Below are positions 8,323 to 15,810 of a stretch of 64,000 nt of DNA, in pieces (the stretch's first letter is position 1; the number at the start of each line of letters is the position of its first letter). The notes beneath the pieces were generated by a model. The model made no database searches and had not been told where the DNA came from. It was given only the letters and a program-made list of their open reading frames with translations. Made by a program: the position numbers and the translations under genes. The stretch lies in assembly GCA_022793995.1 (NCBI GenBank), contig JAAWDY010000044.1:1-64000 (forward strand), written 5' to 3'. Origin of the DNA: Coprococcus sp. (GTDB lineage Bacteria > Bacillota > Clostridia > Lachnospirales > Lachnospiraceae).

Positions 8323-8985
8323 ATGAAAAAACTAAGATTTTTAAAAATGATTCAGCTGGCGGTTCACGCGCTGCTGGCTTTTGCAGGTATCTACTGCATC
8401 GTTCAACCGGAGGAGGCACGTCTTACCGCTATTATATGCGCTTTCATAGCAGAATCATTTTTGTTTGTTTTAATAGATATTTATTATATCCGGTCGGAGC
8501 ATTTAAGTTATAACCAGTTGCAGGAGATGGTATACAACGACCCTGTATCAGGGCTTCCCAACAGGACGGGCTGTGATAAATTACTTGAAAAATATACGGT
8601 CGCCCCATTTCCAGAGCATATCGGCTGCGTTATGCTGGATCTGACAAATCTCTCCGAGATCAATCTGCTCTATAATCATGCGGCGGGAAACGAACTTTTA
8701 AAACGGTTCTCCGAAATTCTTGTCCATTCCTCAGCGTTACCCGGCTTCATCGGAAGGAACGGAGCGAATAAATTCCTTGCCATATTTGAAAACTGCAGCC
8801 GTGAAAGCATGGATGCTTTTTTATCAACAGTCAACGAGAAAGTCGGGGAGTATAACCAGAAACCAGGCCTTGCCCCTATTGAATATCAAGCGGGTCATGC
8901 CCTCAACGACGAAGAGCATCTTTCACAGGTCACCGCCCTAATCTCTCTCGCCAACCGGCGCATTTATCCAAATCCCGAGAGATAA
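8323..8985 (+). CDS. membrane protein with degenerate GGDEF domain
   Basis: 220 aa with two N-terminal membrane helices (about residues 10-28 and 33-56), then a GGDEF-fold domain recognised from DPVSGLPNRTGCDKLL and the central GCVMLDLTNLSEINLLYNHAAGNELL. The signature motif reads N-G-A-N-K-F (residues 146-151) instead of GGDEF. The catalytic and metal-binding acids are therefore gone and diguanylate cyclase activity is not expected. It could sense or bind a nucleotide, or only dimerise. AGGAGG precedes ATG 8323; TATACT upstream may be its -10 box. Confidence 0.82.
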   Translation: MKKLRFLKMIQLAVHALLAFAGIYCIVQPEEARLTAIICAFIAESFLFVLIDIYYIRSEHLSYNQLQEMVYNDPVSGLPNRTGCDKLLEKYTVAPFPEHIGCVMLDLTNLSEINLLYNHAAGNELLKRFSEILVHSSALPGFIGRNGANKFLAIFENCSRESMDAFLSTVNEKVGEYNQKPGLAPIEYQAGHALNDEEHLSQVTALISLANRRIYPNPER

Positions 8986-9017
8986 CAGATACATAGAACG
9001 GTCGGATATTATTCTTT

Positions 9018-9689
9018 CTATTCTTTCCAGTTCAGCTCACGTACCAGGAGCGCTGTACGTTCCCAGTGCTCCTTCATCAGGTGGGACGCCGTATAGTCGT
9101 CCTTCATCTCCAAGGCGCCGATCAGCCTTTCATGCTCTTCTATGGAATCGTCAAGCGGCATATCCCGGAAAAATCCATACTCAAGCCGTTGTATATGGAT
9201 CCACAGCACATCGCAGAAATCCGTGATATATTCATTCCCCGCGGCTTCGAGGATACATCCGTGGAATTCCTTGTCTGCTTTGAGGATCGGCATGGGATTG
9301 TGTTGCTCCTTCACCGCTTCTGCAAAACGGGCGCTCAAAATTTTCAGACGTTCAATGTGGGGCGTCTGCATTTTCTCTATCGCAAGGACCATCGCAAGCT
9401 GCTGTAAGGTCGCCATCGGAAGATACCATTTTTCAATATTATCTGTTTCCAGCTCTGTCACGATCGTTGCCTTCCCGGGATATGACCTCACTAGTTTCTG
9501 CGCCTCCAGAAGTTGAAGCGCTTCCCTCACCGGCGTCCTGCTCACCTTAAAATAATCTGCGATCTCAATGTCGGAAACCTTTTCTCCAGGCCTTAGCTGT
9601 CCCTCTATGATCCAGTCCTTTACATCCCCATACACTTTCATTTTTGCTGATATCCGTTCAAATGACGGCTCTTTATTTGGCAGCGGCAT
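9018..9689 (-). CDS. GntR family (FCD/FadR-type) transcriptional regulator
   Basis: 223 aa. The N-terminal winged helix has the classic GntR signature (VSDIEIADYFKVSRTPVREALQLLEAQKLV). It is followed by an all-helical FCD effector domain with the His/Asp residues typical of metal-dependent acid sensing (DKEFHGCILEAAGN...EEHERLIGAL). Such regulators usually respond to hydroxy or keto acids. It lies near the catabolic cluster at 11.2-22.7 kb and is a candidate regulator of it. CDS ends at 9018. Confidence 0.9.
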   Translation of the reverse strand: MPLPNKEPSFERISAKMKVYGDVKDWIIEGQLRPGEKVSDIEIADYFKVSRTPVREALQLLEAQKLVRSYPGKATIVTELETDNIEKWYLPMATLQQLAMVLAIEKMQTPHIERLKILSARFAEAVKEQHNPMPILKADKEFHGCILEAAGNEYITDFCDVLWIHIQRLEYGFFRDMPLDDSIEEHERLIGALEMKDDYTASHLMKEHWERTALLVRELNWKE

Positions 9690-9864
9690 GTCTCATTCCC
9701 CTCTTTCTATCTCAAAATGGCGTTAAAATTTAAAGATACTATACGGATTGTTTCGTGCTCCTCACTCCCACAATCCGCTCTGATATTATGATATCAAATT
9801 TTTCCCCTGGAATCCAGACGTTTCTGACGAAAACAGCCTGCAAGAGAGCAGCCTGCTTCGTTCG

Positions 9865-9893
9865 TTGACACTCCTATACGCTAATGTTATAAT
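9865..9893 (+). promoter_or_regulatory. consensus promoter for the rpiR-like gene
   Basis: TTGACA (9865-9870), 17-nt spacer, TATAAT (9888-9893): a perfect sigma-A-type promoter. Transcription would start at about 9899, exactly where the conserved leader motif begins. Confidence 0.9.
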
Positions 9894-9898
9894 GGGGA

Positions 9899-9956
9899 CA
9901 CTTGATGAGATACCGCACGAACCTGGCGCGGGCTAACCCTGTGGGGTAATGAAAAC
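9899..9956 (+). ncRNA. candidate structured 5' leader RNA, copy A
   Basis: A 58-nt stretch begins CACTTGATGAG and ends GGGGTAATGAAAAC. It shares most positions, in order, with 58705-58761, and both copies begin within a few nt of a predicted transcription start. Shared blocks are CACTTGATGAG, ACGAACCT and GGGGTAAT. The differences mostly fall in segments able to pair (an ACCC/GGGT hairpin near the 3' end and a stem closing on the ACGAACCT loop). It lies in the leader of the RpiR-type regulator. I cannot match it to a named RNA family from memory. Confidence 0.6.
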
Positions 9957-9982
9957 TACACTCGAAAGGATGAGTTGACAGC

Positions 9983-10828
9983 ATGGCAAATTTTCTGCAG
10001 GAGTTAAATAACAGATACGACACATTTACCCGTTCACAGAGACTAATCGCAGTCTATCTTGCGGACAACCTGAACGATATTGCTTTTTGCACCCTTGAGG
10101 AACTAGCCGAAAGAATCGGCGTCAGTACGACTACCGTCATACGTTTCTGCCGTGCGCTCAATTATACCGGATATTCGGAGATGCAGAAAGATATTCAGAG
10201 TAATATCCAGACAAAGGTAGGACTTCCACAGCGGTTGTCGAACAAGAAAAAACACTCCGGCAACGCACTGCTTACCGACTCGTTCCAGAATGATATCAAT
10301 AACATACAGCAGACGCTTGAGCTTCAGAACAATCACGATCTCCAGACTGTCATTGACTATATTTCCACCGCCCGGAATGTCTACGTTCTGGGAATGCGGA
10401 GCTCTTTTTCAATTTCATATTATATGGCTTCGCGGTTGAGCGAGATCCGTGAAAATGTCCGCCTGATCCAGTCTGTGGGCATGCTTTACCCGGAGGAGAT
10501 CGTAAGCGCAAAACCGGACGATGTCTGTATTGCCTTTCTCTTCCCCCGTTATTCCAAGCTTAGCACAACAATTCTTTCCTGGCTGAAAAACGAAGGTGTC
10601 AAGATTATTTTGTTTACCAGCCTGAATTACAGCGTCATCCAGAGATACGGGGACATAATCCTGCCGTGCGCCATTTCCAGCGTTTCGTATAAGAACTCTT
10701 ACGCCGCTCCTTTAAGCCTTTCCAATTACCTTATTGCAGCGATTGCGCAGAAGAACCATGAAGAATCCAGGCGGATGCTGGAAAAGACGGAATCTATCCT
10801 GAATCAAGGGTTTTATCTGGGATTGTAA
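9983..10828 (+). CDS. MurR/RpiR family transcriptional regulator
   Basis: 281 aa. The N-terminal helix-turn-helix (residues about 1-77, LEELAERIGVSTTTVIRFCRALNYTGYSEMQ) is followed by a SIS sugar-phosphate-binding domain (about 125-260, NVYVLGMRSSFSISYYMASRL). RpiR proteins typically sense phosphorylated sugars or their derivatives. It is transcribed from a perfect promoter at 9865 through the conserved leader RNA motif. Neighbours suggest control of the adjoining organic-acid genes, but this is inference. Confidence 0.9.
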   Translation: MANFLQELNNRYDTFTRSQRLIAVYLADNLNDIAFCTLEELAERIGVSTTTVIRFCRALNYTGYSEMQKDIQSNIQTKVGLPQRLSNKKKHSGNALLTDSFQNDINNIQQTLELQNNHDLQTVIDYISTARNVYVLGMRSSFSISYYMASRLSEIRENVRLIQSVGMLYPEEIVSAKPDDVCIAFLFPRYSKLSTTILSWLKNEGVKIILFTSLNYSVIQRYGDIILPCAISSVSYKNSYAAPLSLSNYLIAAIAQKNHEESRRMLEKTESILNQGFYLGL

Positions 10829-10831
10829 AAA

Positions 10832-10860
10832 TTTAAAATGGACTGCCTCCTACATAATAT
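10832..10860 (+). promoter_or_regulatory. possible promoter of the small toxin mRNA
   Basis: TTTAAA (10832-10837), 17 nt, TAATAT (10855-10860). The -10/start segment ATAATATGCTTA is repeated at the opposing antisense promoter at 11117-11122. The -35 is weak. Confidence 0.5.
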
Positions 10861-10925
10861 GCTTACCCGGATAGCCGGGGGACGTGCCTTTCACCCGTTC
10901 CGAGCCTGCGGAAGGTGGTGATATT

Positions 10926-11009
10926 ATGGGTACATATGAAGAACTGTCTCTGATTGTGACCATAGCGTTACTTATCGTAGAAATTCTGAATTATACCCAT
11001 AAGAAATAG
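10926..11009 (+). CDS. holin-like type I toxin peptide (27 aa)
   Basis: ATG 10926 to TAG 11007-11009 encodes MGTYEELSLIVTIALLIVEI followed by LNYTHKK: a short acidic head, one hydrophobic helix and a basic tail. This is the layout of Firmicutes holin-like/TxpA-BsrG-type toxins. A strong AAGGTGGTG site precedes the start. It can pair with an upstream segment (TTCCG...CGGAA inside CACC...GGTG), so translation is probably restrained by the leader. An antisense promoter faces it from 11145. The peptide would insert in the membrane. It is too short for normal ORF calling. Confidence 0.75.
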   Translation: MGTYEELSLIVTIALLIVEILNYTHKK

Positions 11010-11048
11010 CCATCCTGCTCTCTCGAAAGTTTAGGAACGGCTATTCTT
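11002..11048. terminator. hairpin after the toxin, possible bidirectional terminator
   Basis: AATAGCC (11005-11011) pairs with GGCTATT (11039-11045) around a 27-nt loop that can add CC/GG pairs. It overlaps the toxin stop codon, and T-rich sequence follows on the plus strand. It lies where toxin and antisense transcripts would overlap. Confidence 0.55.
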
Positions 11049-11059
11049 AATAGCAATCT

Positions 11060-11145
11060 TTTATTTTTGCCGGGACAGGTGACCTGCACTCACCTTCCGG
11101 CTGTCCTGTTAAGCATATTATAAGCAAGATACCTGGATATGTCAA
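11060..11145 (-). ncRNA. candidate antisense antitoxin RNA and its promoter
   Basis: Minus-strand TTGACA (11140-11145), 17 nt and TATAAT (11117-11122) form a perfect promoter reading towards the toxin gene. The predicted RNA starts near 11110 with a GCTTAACAGGACAGCCGG segment that matches the start of the toxin mRNA (GCTTACCCGGATAGCCGG). It then folds into a strong hairpin with GCCGG/CCGGC ends and an AGGTGA/TCACCT core. It would run into the toxin 3' end, the usual type I antitoxin layout. The RNA 3' end is not determined. Confidence 0.65.
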
Positions 11146-11194
11146 ACATTTTCCAACCATGTGCAAGTTTTCCGACTTCCTGCCCTTTAACCCC

Positions 11195-12376
11195 TTAAAT
11201 CCTTGCCACGCCGCTCTTTTTTGCCGCCTCGCGTACCGCGTCCGCCACTGCGTCCTTCACCCTTTCGTCAAACGCCGCCGGAAGGATATACTCCGGATTC
11301 AGTTCTTCTTCGGACACCAGTCCCGCGATCGCGTACGCCGCCGCGACCTTCATCTCGTCGTTGATGTCCGACGCCCGTACATCCAGCGCGCCCCGGAAAA
11401 TCCCTGGAAATGCTAAGACGTTGTTAACCTGATTCGGGAAATCCGAACGTCCCGTGGAAATGACTGCCGCTCCGGCTTCCTTTGCCTCGTCCGGGAAGAT
11501 TTCCGGCGTCGGGTTCGCACAGGCGAAGATGACCGGGTCCTTCGCCATGGTACGCACCATTTCTTTCGTCAATGTGCCTGGCGCGGAAACCCCGATAAAT
11601 ACATCCGCTCCGCGGATGACGTCCGCAAGCGTCCCCTTCTCGCAGCCTGTATTCGTGATCTTTGCCATCTCTTCCTTAATCGGGTTCAGGCCCTCGCGCC
11701 CTTGATAGATCGCGCCTTGGCGGTCCGTCATAATCACGTTCTTAAGCCCCATGGAGATGAGGAGCTTAATGATGGCGATTCCCGCCGCTCCGGCTCCTGA
11801 CGTTACGATCTTGACTTCGTCCAGCTTTTTCCCTACAATCTTCAGCGCATTGATCAGTCCCGCAAGCGTGATGACCGCCGTTCCGTGCTGGTCGTCATGG
11901 AAGATGGGGATATCGCAGCATTCTTTCAGCCGTTTCTCGATCTCAAAACATCTCGGGGCAGAGATGTCTTCCAGGTTAACGCCGCCGAAACTTCCGGCAA
12001 GAAGACGCACTGTATTGACGATATCATCGACTTCCTTGCTCCTCACACAGAGGGGAATCGCATCCACATCCCCAAATTCTTTAAAAAGGACGCATTTACC
12101 CTCCATGACCGGCATGCCTGCCTCCGGCCCGATGTCGCCAAGCCCCAGAACCGCCGTCCCGTCCGTGACGACAGCCACCGTATTCCAACGCCTGGTAAGT
12201 TCATAGCTCTTATTCACATCTTTTTGAATCTCAAGACAGGGCTGCGCAACTCCCGGCGTGTAAGCCAGGGACAACTCCTCTTTACTCTTCACGGACGCCC
12301 GCGCGGTAACCTCCAGTTTCCCACGCAGCTTCTCGTGCATTTTCAATGATTCCTTTGCATAATCCATTGCTGTCAC
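11195..12376 (-). CDS. malic enzyme (malate oxidoreductase, decarboxylating)
   Basis: 393 aa of the short bacterial malic enzyme type; converts malate to pyruvate, CO2 and NAD(P)H. Visible are the catalytic-region LAYTPGVAQPC, the acidic metal-binding region ending DDQHGTAV, and the Rossmann motif TSGAGAAGIA. Cofactor preference is not clear from sequence. The start could be GTG 12376 or ATG 12367; GGGAGG lies upstream, closer than ideal to the GTG. It is the last gene of the minus-strand catabolic run, feeding C4 acid to pyruvate. Confidence 0.93.
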   Translation of the reverse strand: MTAMDYAKESLKMHEKLRGKLEVTARASVKSKEELSLAYTPGVAQPCLEIQKDVNKSYELTRRWNTVAVVTDGTAVLGLGDIGPEAGMPVMEGKCVLFKEFGDVDAIPLCVRSKEVDDIVNTVRLLAGSFGGVNLEDISAPRCFEIEKRLKECCDIPIFHDDQHGTAVITLAGLINALKIVGKKLDEVKIVTSGAGAAGIAIIKLLISMGLKNVIMTDRQGAIYQGREGLNPIKEEMAKITNTGCEKGTLADVIRGADVFIGVSAPGTLTKEMVRTMAKDPVIFACANPTPEIFPDEAKEAGAAVISTGRSDFPNQVNNVLAFPGIFRGALDVRASDINDEMKVAAAYAIAGLVSEEELNPEYILPAAFDERVKDAVADAVREAAKKSGVARI

Positions 12377-12415
12377 ATCCTCCCATTCTACATTCGTTCT
12401 ACATTATTACTGCCC

Positions 12416-13666
12416 TCAGGCGATTACAGGCAACATTGAGCCTGCATATGGCATAAAAATAATACTTGCCCTCTGCCCGCCCTTCTGTACAAGAGCATCC
12501 TCCAGCGCGCCTTGCACGGTGCGGTATGGGCGCATAAAAATACTTCTTACAAAATCCGCGTCCATCTCCGAGACCAGATAAATCGCCGCCCTTTCAAGGA
12601 CCATGGCGATCGCCGCCGCTTTATGCCCGCCCAGCCGGAACTCTTCCTGAATCCGCCGGATAAGCTCCCCTGGAGTCTTTGCCTCCTGCATCCACTCCTC
12701 AAATACCTTCTCGCCCATTCCTTCCTCACACGAACCAGCCAGTATGATGATTCCGTCATCCTTTACGGCAAACTGAGCGTTCGCAAGGGCTTTCTGCGTC
12801 TGATACAGATTCAGATCTTTCGGGTATCCGCCCGGGGAGGCGATGACAATATCCGCCCTCTCCTTGATCTTTACTTTGTACAACCGATCAAGAAATCTAC
12901 ATCCCGCCCTGTGCGCTTCCTTATAATGGCCTGCCACGGCATACACGATTTCCTTCTTTTCATTGAGCACAACATTGAGCAGAAAATCGATCGGGCATAT
13001 TTTTACCGCTTCTTCTATATCCTCCCGCACCGGATTACCGTCAATAGCTCCTACAACGGCACCCCTCTCCACCATCTTTGCATGATTCGCCTGAATCGCC
13101 TTTCTCGTGGAAACGCCCGGCATGATCGCTTTCGCCCCGCCGGAGTATCCGGCAAAATAGTGATACTCGATATTTCCCATGCAGATTCTAAAGTCGGCCT
13201 CCGCAACTGTCTTTGCGATTTCCACCGGAGTTCCCGCCGGGGTCATCCCCATATAAACGAACTCGTCCTCCGAGGAATCCCGCAAACGAATCCGGCCATA
13301 TATCTCATCACCGACCAGGCTTCGCTTTTCTTCCTCCGTATGTCGTCTGTGGCTTCCCAGCGCAAAGACCACTGTGATCTGCTCCCTCGTTATCCCCGCC
13401 CTCTGCAAATGCTCCAAAAGAACAGGGAGCACCTTTTTGGTAGGCATCGGGCGTGTGATATCGCTCGTAACGATGACGATCCTCTGATACGCTCTTACCA
13501 TACTCTCTAATATTGGTGAACCGATCGGGTGGGACAATGCCGCCTCAACCGGATTCTTTCCTATTATACACCCTTTTGACGAATTTGGCATTAAATATGT
13601 AACCTTATTTTTCTCTGGTATCTCAAATACCTGCCCGCCTTTTCCGTACCCTATCTGATAATTCAT
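12416..13666 (-). CDS. larA: LarA-like nickel-pincer hydroxy-acid racemase
   Basis: 416 aa from ATG 13666, chosen for its AAGGAGGC site; an upstream start would add 16 unlikely residues. The LarA family racemises or epimerises 2-hydroxy acids with a nickel-pincer nucleotide. Key residues are present with the Lactobacillus LarA spacing: H106 and H109 (GSHRRHT), H169 (EYHYFAG), the cofactor-attaching K179 (GGAKAIMPG, 10 after H169) and Ni ligand H195 (QANHAKM, 16 after K179). Cofactor-making LarB, LarC and LarE are not in the window. Substrate is uncertain: lactate, malate or another hydroxy acid. Confidence 0.88.
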   Translation of the reverse strand: MNYQIGYGKGGQVFEIPEKNKVTYLMPNSSKGCIIGKNPVEAALSHPIGSPILESMVRAYQRIVIVTSDITRPMPTKKVLPVLLEHLQRAGITREQITVVFALGSHRRHTEEEKRSLVGDEIYGRIRLRDSSEDEFVYMGMTPAGTPVEIAKTVAEADFRICMGNIEYHYFAGYSGGAKAIMPGVSTRKAIQANHAKMVERGAVVGAIDGNPVREDIEEAVKICPIDFLLNVVLNEKKEIVYAVAGHYKEAHRAGCRFLDRLYKVKIKERADIVIASPGGYPKDLNLYQTQKALANAQFAVKDDGIIILAGSCEEGMGEKVFEEWMQEAKTPGELIRRIQEEFRLGGHKAAAIAMVLERAAIYLVSEMDADFVRSIFMRPYRTVQGALEDALVQKGGQRASIIFMPYAGSMLPVIA

Positions 13667-13683
13667 GGTCTGCCTCCTTCCGA

Positions 13684-13700
13684 ATCGCCTATTCGGCGAT
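13684..13700. repeat. single palindromic repeat overlapping a stop codon
   Basis: ATCGCCTATTCGGCGAT, identical to the palindromes at 3018 and 3087. Read on the minus strand it supplies the last residues (I-A-E) and the TAG stop of the C45 gene. Confidence 0.85.
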
Positions 13701-14780
13701 GGAATACCTTTCATACTCGCATTCGCAAGGATTCCCCTTACAGAACCAGATGTCGCCCTGGGTGAGATTTACCACCATGGAAAATACCGTTCCCATGCGC
13801 AGGCCTTCCGGTACTTTCGGGTCATCGTGCCTGCAAATACCTGACGGATACTCCACATGGTCGGCAAGCACGGCCTGGATATCCTTTTCATCAATCTCCT
13901 TTCCTTTCTTCCTGAGAAGCTTGTCCGCCCTTCCCAGCCTTACAAATGTGTCTGGCGTCTTATATTTCATGGTATCCTTCCTGGGCGTAAGCGGAAACCG
14001 AGGGCTGATAAAATGATTCGTGTGCACGATAATTCCGTCCTTTGGATACAGCACGTCGAAGTCTTCATTTTCGATTTCCAGATCAATGCACTCTCCGTTT
14101 TTATGCCCCAACATAAAATTCGCGCAGCATCCCAAGGGCATTCGGACAGCCGCGCCTACCGCCTCCGCCAAGGTTTCCGAATCCAGGATGCCCCGCATCG
14201 CGATATGAAGCGGAAGCCCTTTGGCCGCCTCGTTCGTGGACAATGCGTTCAAATACAACCCAAGACCTGCGCTGTTAAATCCTGTCTTTCCTATAATCCC
14301 TGCCTCCGTCACCATGAAAATCGTTGGCTTTCCATTTTTCTGCCGAATCCGCATCATCACCATGGATGAACGCTGGCTCGTCTTCCAGTCCCAGTTATGC
14401 CCGAGGAACGCGTCCCCATTTTTCCCCGCCTCGCTGCTGATTCCAATGGAAGTACAGGCTCCGTCCGCCTTGTCAAATTCTTTCCCCACAAAAACCAGTT
14501 CGCTTCTGCAGTTCAAGGCGAGAATATCCTCAAAATCAAACCCGGAACCCTCCGCAATCCCGCGGATTTCTTCTAAATAATCTGCGTTATACTCCTTGAT
14601 AATCGGGATGAACCGACGCGACAATTCTTTCGCCCGCGTCCATTCAAGCTGTGAGTAATCCATGAACATCTGCTTGTAACATTCCATGCTGTTCTGAATC
14701 TGCTTTCCAAAGCTCTTCCCTTCCTGAAACCCAATCTCATAAGACGTTCCTTCAATCTCTATATACGGAAATTTTTCCAT
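13689..14780 (-). CDS. C45 family acyltransferase/peptidase (AAT-like)
   Basis: 363-aa Ntn-hydrolase of the acyl-CoA:6-aminopenicillanate acyltransferase-like C45 family. The probable nucleophile is C109 (DGACTSIGI), exposed by autocatalytic cleavage before it. The following FLGHNWDW block is also typical. Relatives hydrolyse or form N-acyl bonds, so an N-acylated amino compound is a plausible substrate given the neighbouring M20 peptidase. AAGGAGG precedes ATG 14780. The stop codon is part of a dispersed palindrome. Confidence 0.85.
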   Translation of the reverse strand: MEKFPYIEIEGTSYEIGFQEGKSFGKQIQNSMECYKQMFMDYSQLEWTRAKELSRRFIPIIKEYNADYLEEIRGIAEGSGFDFEDILALNCRSELVFVGKEFDKADGACTSIGISSEAGKNGDAFLGHNWDWKTSQRSSMVMMRIRQKNGKPTIFMVTEAGIIGKTGFNSAGLGLYLNALSTNEAAKGLPLHIAMRGILDSETLAEAVGAAVRMPLGCCANFMLGHKNGECIDLEIENEDFDVLYPKDGIIVHTNHFISPRFPLTPRKDTMKYKTPDTFVRLGRADKLLRKKGKEIDEKDIQAVLADHVEYPSGICRHDDPKVPEGLRMGTVFSMVVNLTQGDIWFCKGNPCECEYERYSIAE

Positions 14781-14830
14781 AAAGCGCCTCCTTATTGTTC
14801 ATGTCCGGGGAATTCACAATATTTCCCCAT

Positions 14831-14884
14831 AAAGAAAAGCATCTCCCTGCCGAACCATTTGCCAGGTTCTAACAGAGAGATGCT
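14831..14884 (-). terminator. intrinsic terminator or attenuator upstream of the C45 gene
   Basis: On the minus strand AGCATCTC (14884-14877) and GAGATGCT (14845-14838) pair around a branched loop with AACC/GGTT, then TTTTCTTT (14838-14831) follows. It separates the upstream reductase gene from the C45-larA-malic enzyme group. Confidence 0.85.
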
Positions 14885-14925
14885 GTGATCGCGAATTACT
14901 TGGCCTCATTTCTCTTCTTGTAAGA

Positions 14926-15789
14926 CTACTCGTAATACTGAATTAGCGCCTGGGTTCCCAGTGTTCCCTTATCTTTCTTTTCTAACCAGCAATACATGTC
15001 AAATACTTTATCCAACACTTCCAGCCGAACCTTTGATGATGCCAATTCTTCCTTTGCAATCGCCATATCTTTGATAAAATGTTTAATATAAAATCCTGGC
15101 GCGAAGTCCCTCTTCAAAATCCGCGGTCCAAATATCTCCAGCTGTGCGCTTCCCGCCGCGCCTGTCCGTATTGCTTCCAGCATCTTTGCCGCATTAATAC
15201 CAGCCTCTTCCGCGTAAACGATCGCTTCGCATAGTCCAGCAATTGCGCCTGAAATCGCGATCTGGTTAGCCATCTTTGTATGCTGTCCCGCGCCTGCACC
15301 GCCCATATAACAAATCTCTTTTCCCATACTCTGAAATATAGGCAGACACGCGTCGAAGTCTTCCTTTTCTCCTCCTACCATAATTGCAAGCGTAGCACTT
15401 TTTGCACCGCTGTCGCCTCCCGAAACCGGCGCGTCTAATGCTCTCAGACCTCTGCTCTTTGCCGACCGAAAAATTTTGGCTGATAACTTCGGCGACGTGG
15501 TCGTCATATCAATCAGATAGCTTCCTTCATATGCAGAATCTAAAATACCTGTCTCACCAAAATATACCTGTTCAACATCTTCTGGAAATCCTACCGTTGT
15601 GATGACTGCCTGGCATCTTTTACTTAATTCTCCTGCATTTTCACACCATACCGCACCCATTTCTTCTAACTCTGAGGCCTTATCTCTCGTCCGAGAATAA
15701 ATAAAAAGCTCATAACCGGCTTCCAGCAAATTCTTTGCCATGGCTCTCCCCATGATTCCCATTCCAATAAAACCAACCCTTTTTATCAC
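14926..15789 (-). CDS. 3-hydroxyisobutyrate dehydrogenase/tartronate semialdehyde reductase-like
   Basis: 287-aa beta-hydroxyacid dehydrogenase. It has an N-terminal Rossmann motif GFIGMGIMGRAMAKNL, the substrate-binding APVSGGDSGA (S123) and catalytic K172 in AGQHTKMANQ. The family includes HIBADH, GarR/GlxR and related enzymes. Glycerate 2-kinase at 20067 makes a GarR-like role (tartronate semialdehyde to glycerate) attractive, but the sequence alone does not settle the substrate. It shares the minus-strand run with the M20 gene, 21 nt upstream. Confidence 0.9.
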   Translation of the reverse strand: MIKRVGFIGMGIMGRAMAKNLLEAGYELFIYSRTRDKASELEEMGAVWCENAGELSKRCQAVITTVGFPEDVEQVYFGETGILDSAYEGSYLIDMTTTSPKLSAKIFRSAKSRGLRALDAPVSGGDSGAKSATLAIMVGGEKEDFDACLPIFQSMGKEICYMGGAGAGQHTKMANQIAISGAIAGLCEAIVYAEEAGINAAKMLEAIRTGAAGSAQLEIFGPRILKRDFAPGFYIKHFIKDMAIAKEELASSKVRLEVLDKVFDMYCWLEKKDKGTLGTQALIQYYE

Positions 15790-15810
15790 CTTTATGCCTC
15801 CTGGAATATT

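Noticed and set aside
9740-9820. CGGATTGT...ACAATCCG inverted repeat upstream of the GntR gene
   Set aside because: The arms are 8 bp and the spacer 18 bp; it could be an operator, but there is no second copy or promoter context to support it.
9899-9956. Possible hammerhead ribozyme because of TTGATGAG...CGAAC
   Set aside because: The core would need CUGAUGA and GAAA with a pairing stem II between them; GAAC is present and the intervening bases do not pair.
12512-13510. 332-aa plus-strand ORF
   Set aside because: Antisense shadow of the larA-like gene; no start signal and no recognisable domain.
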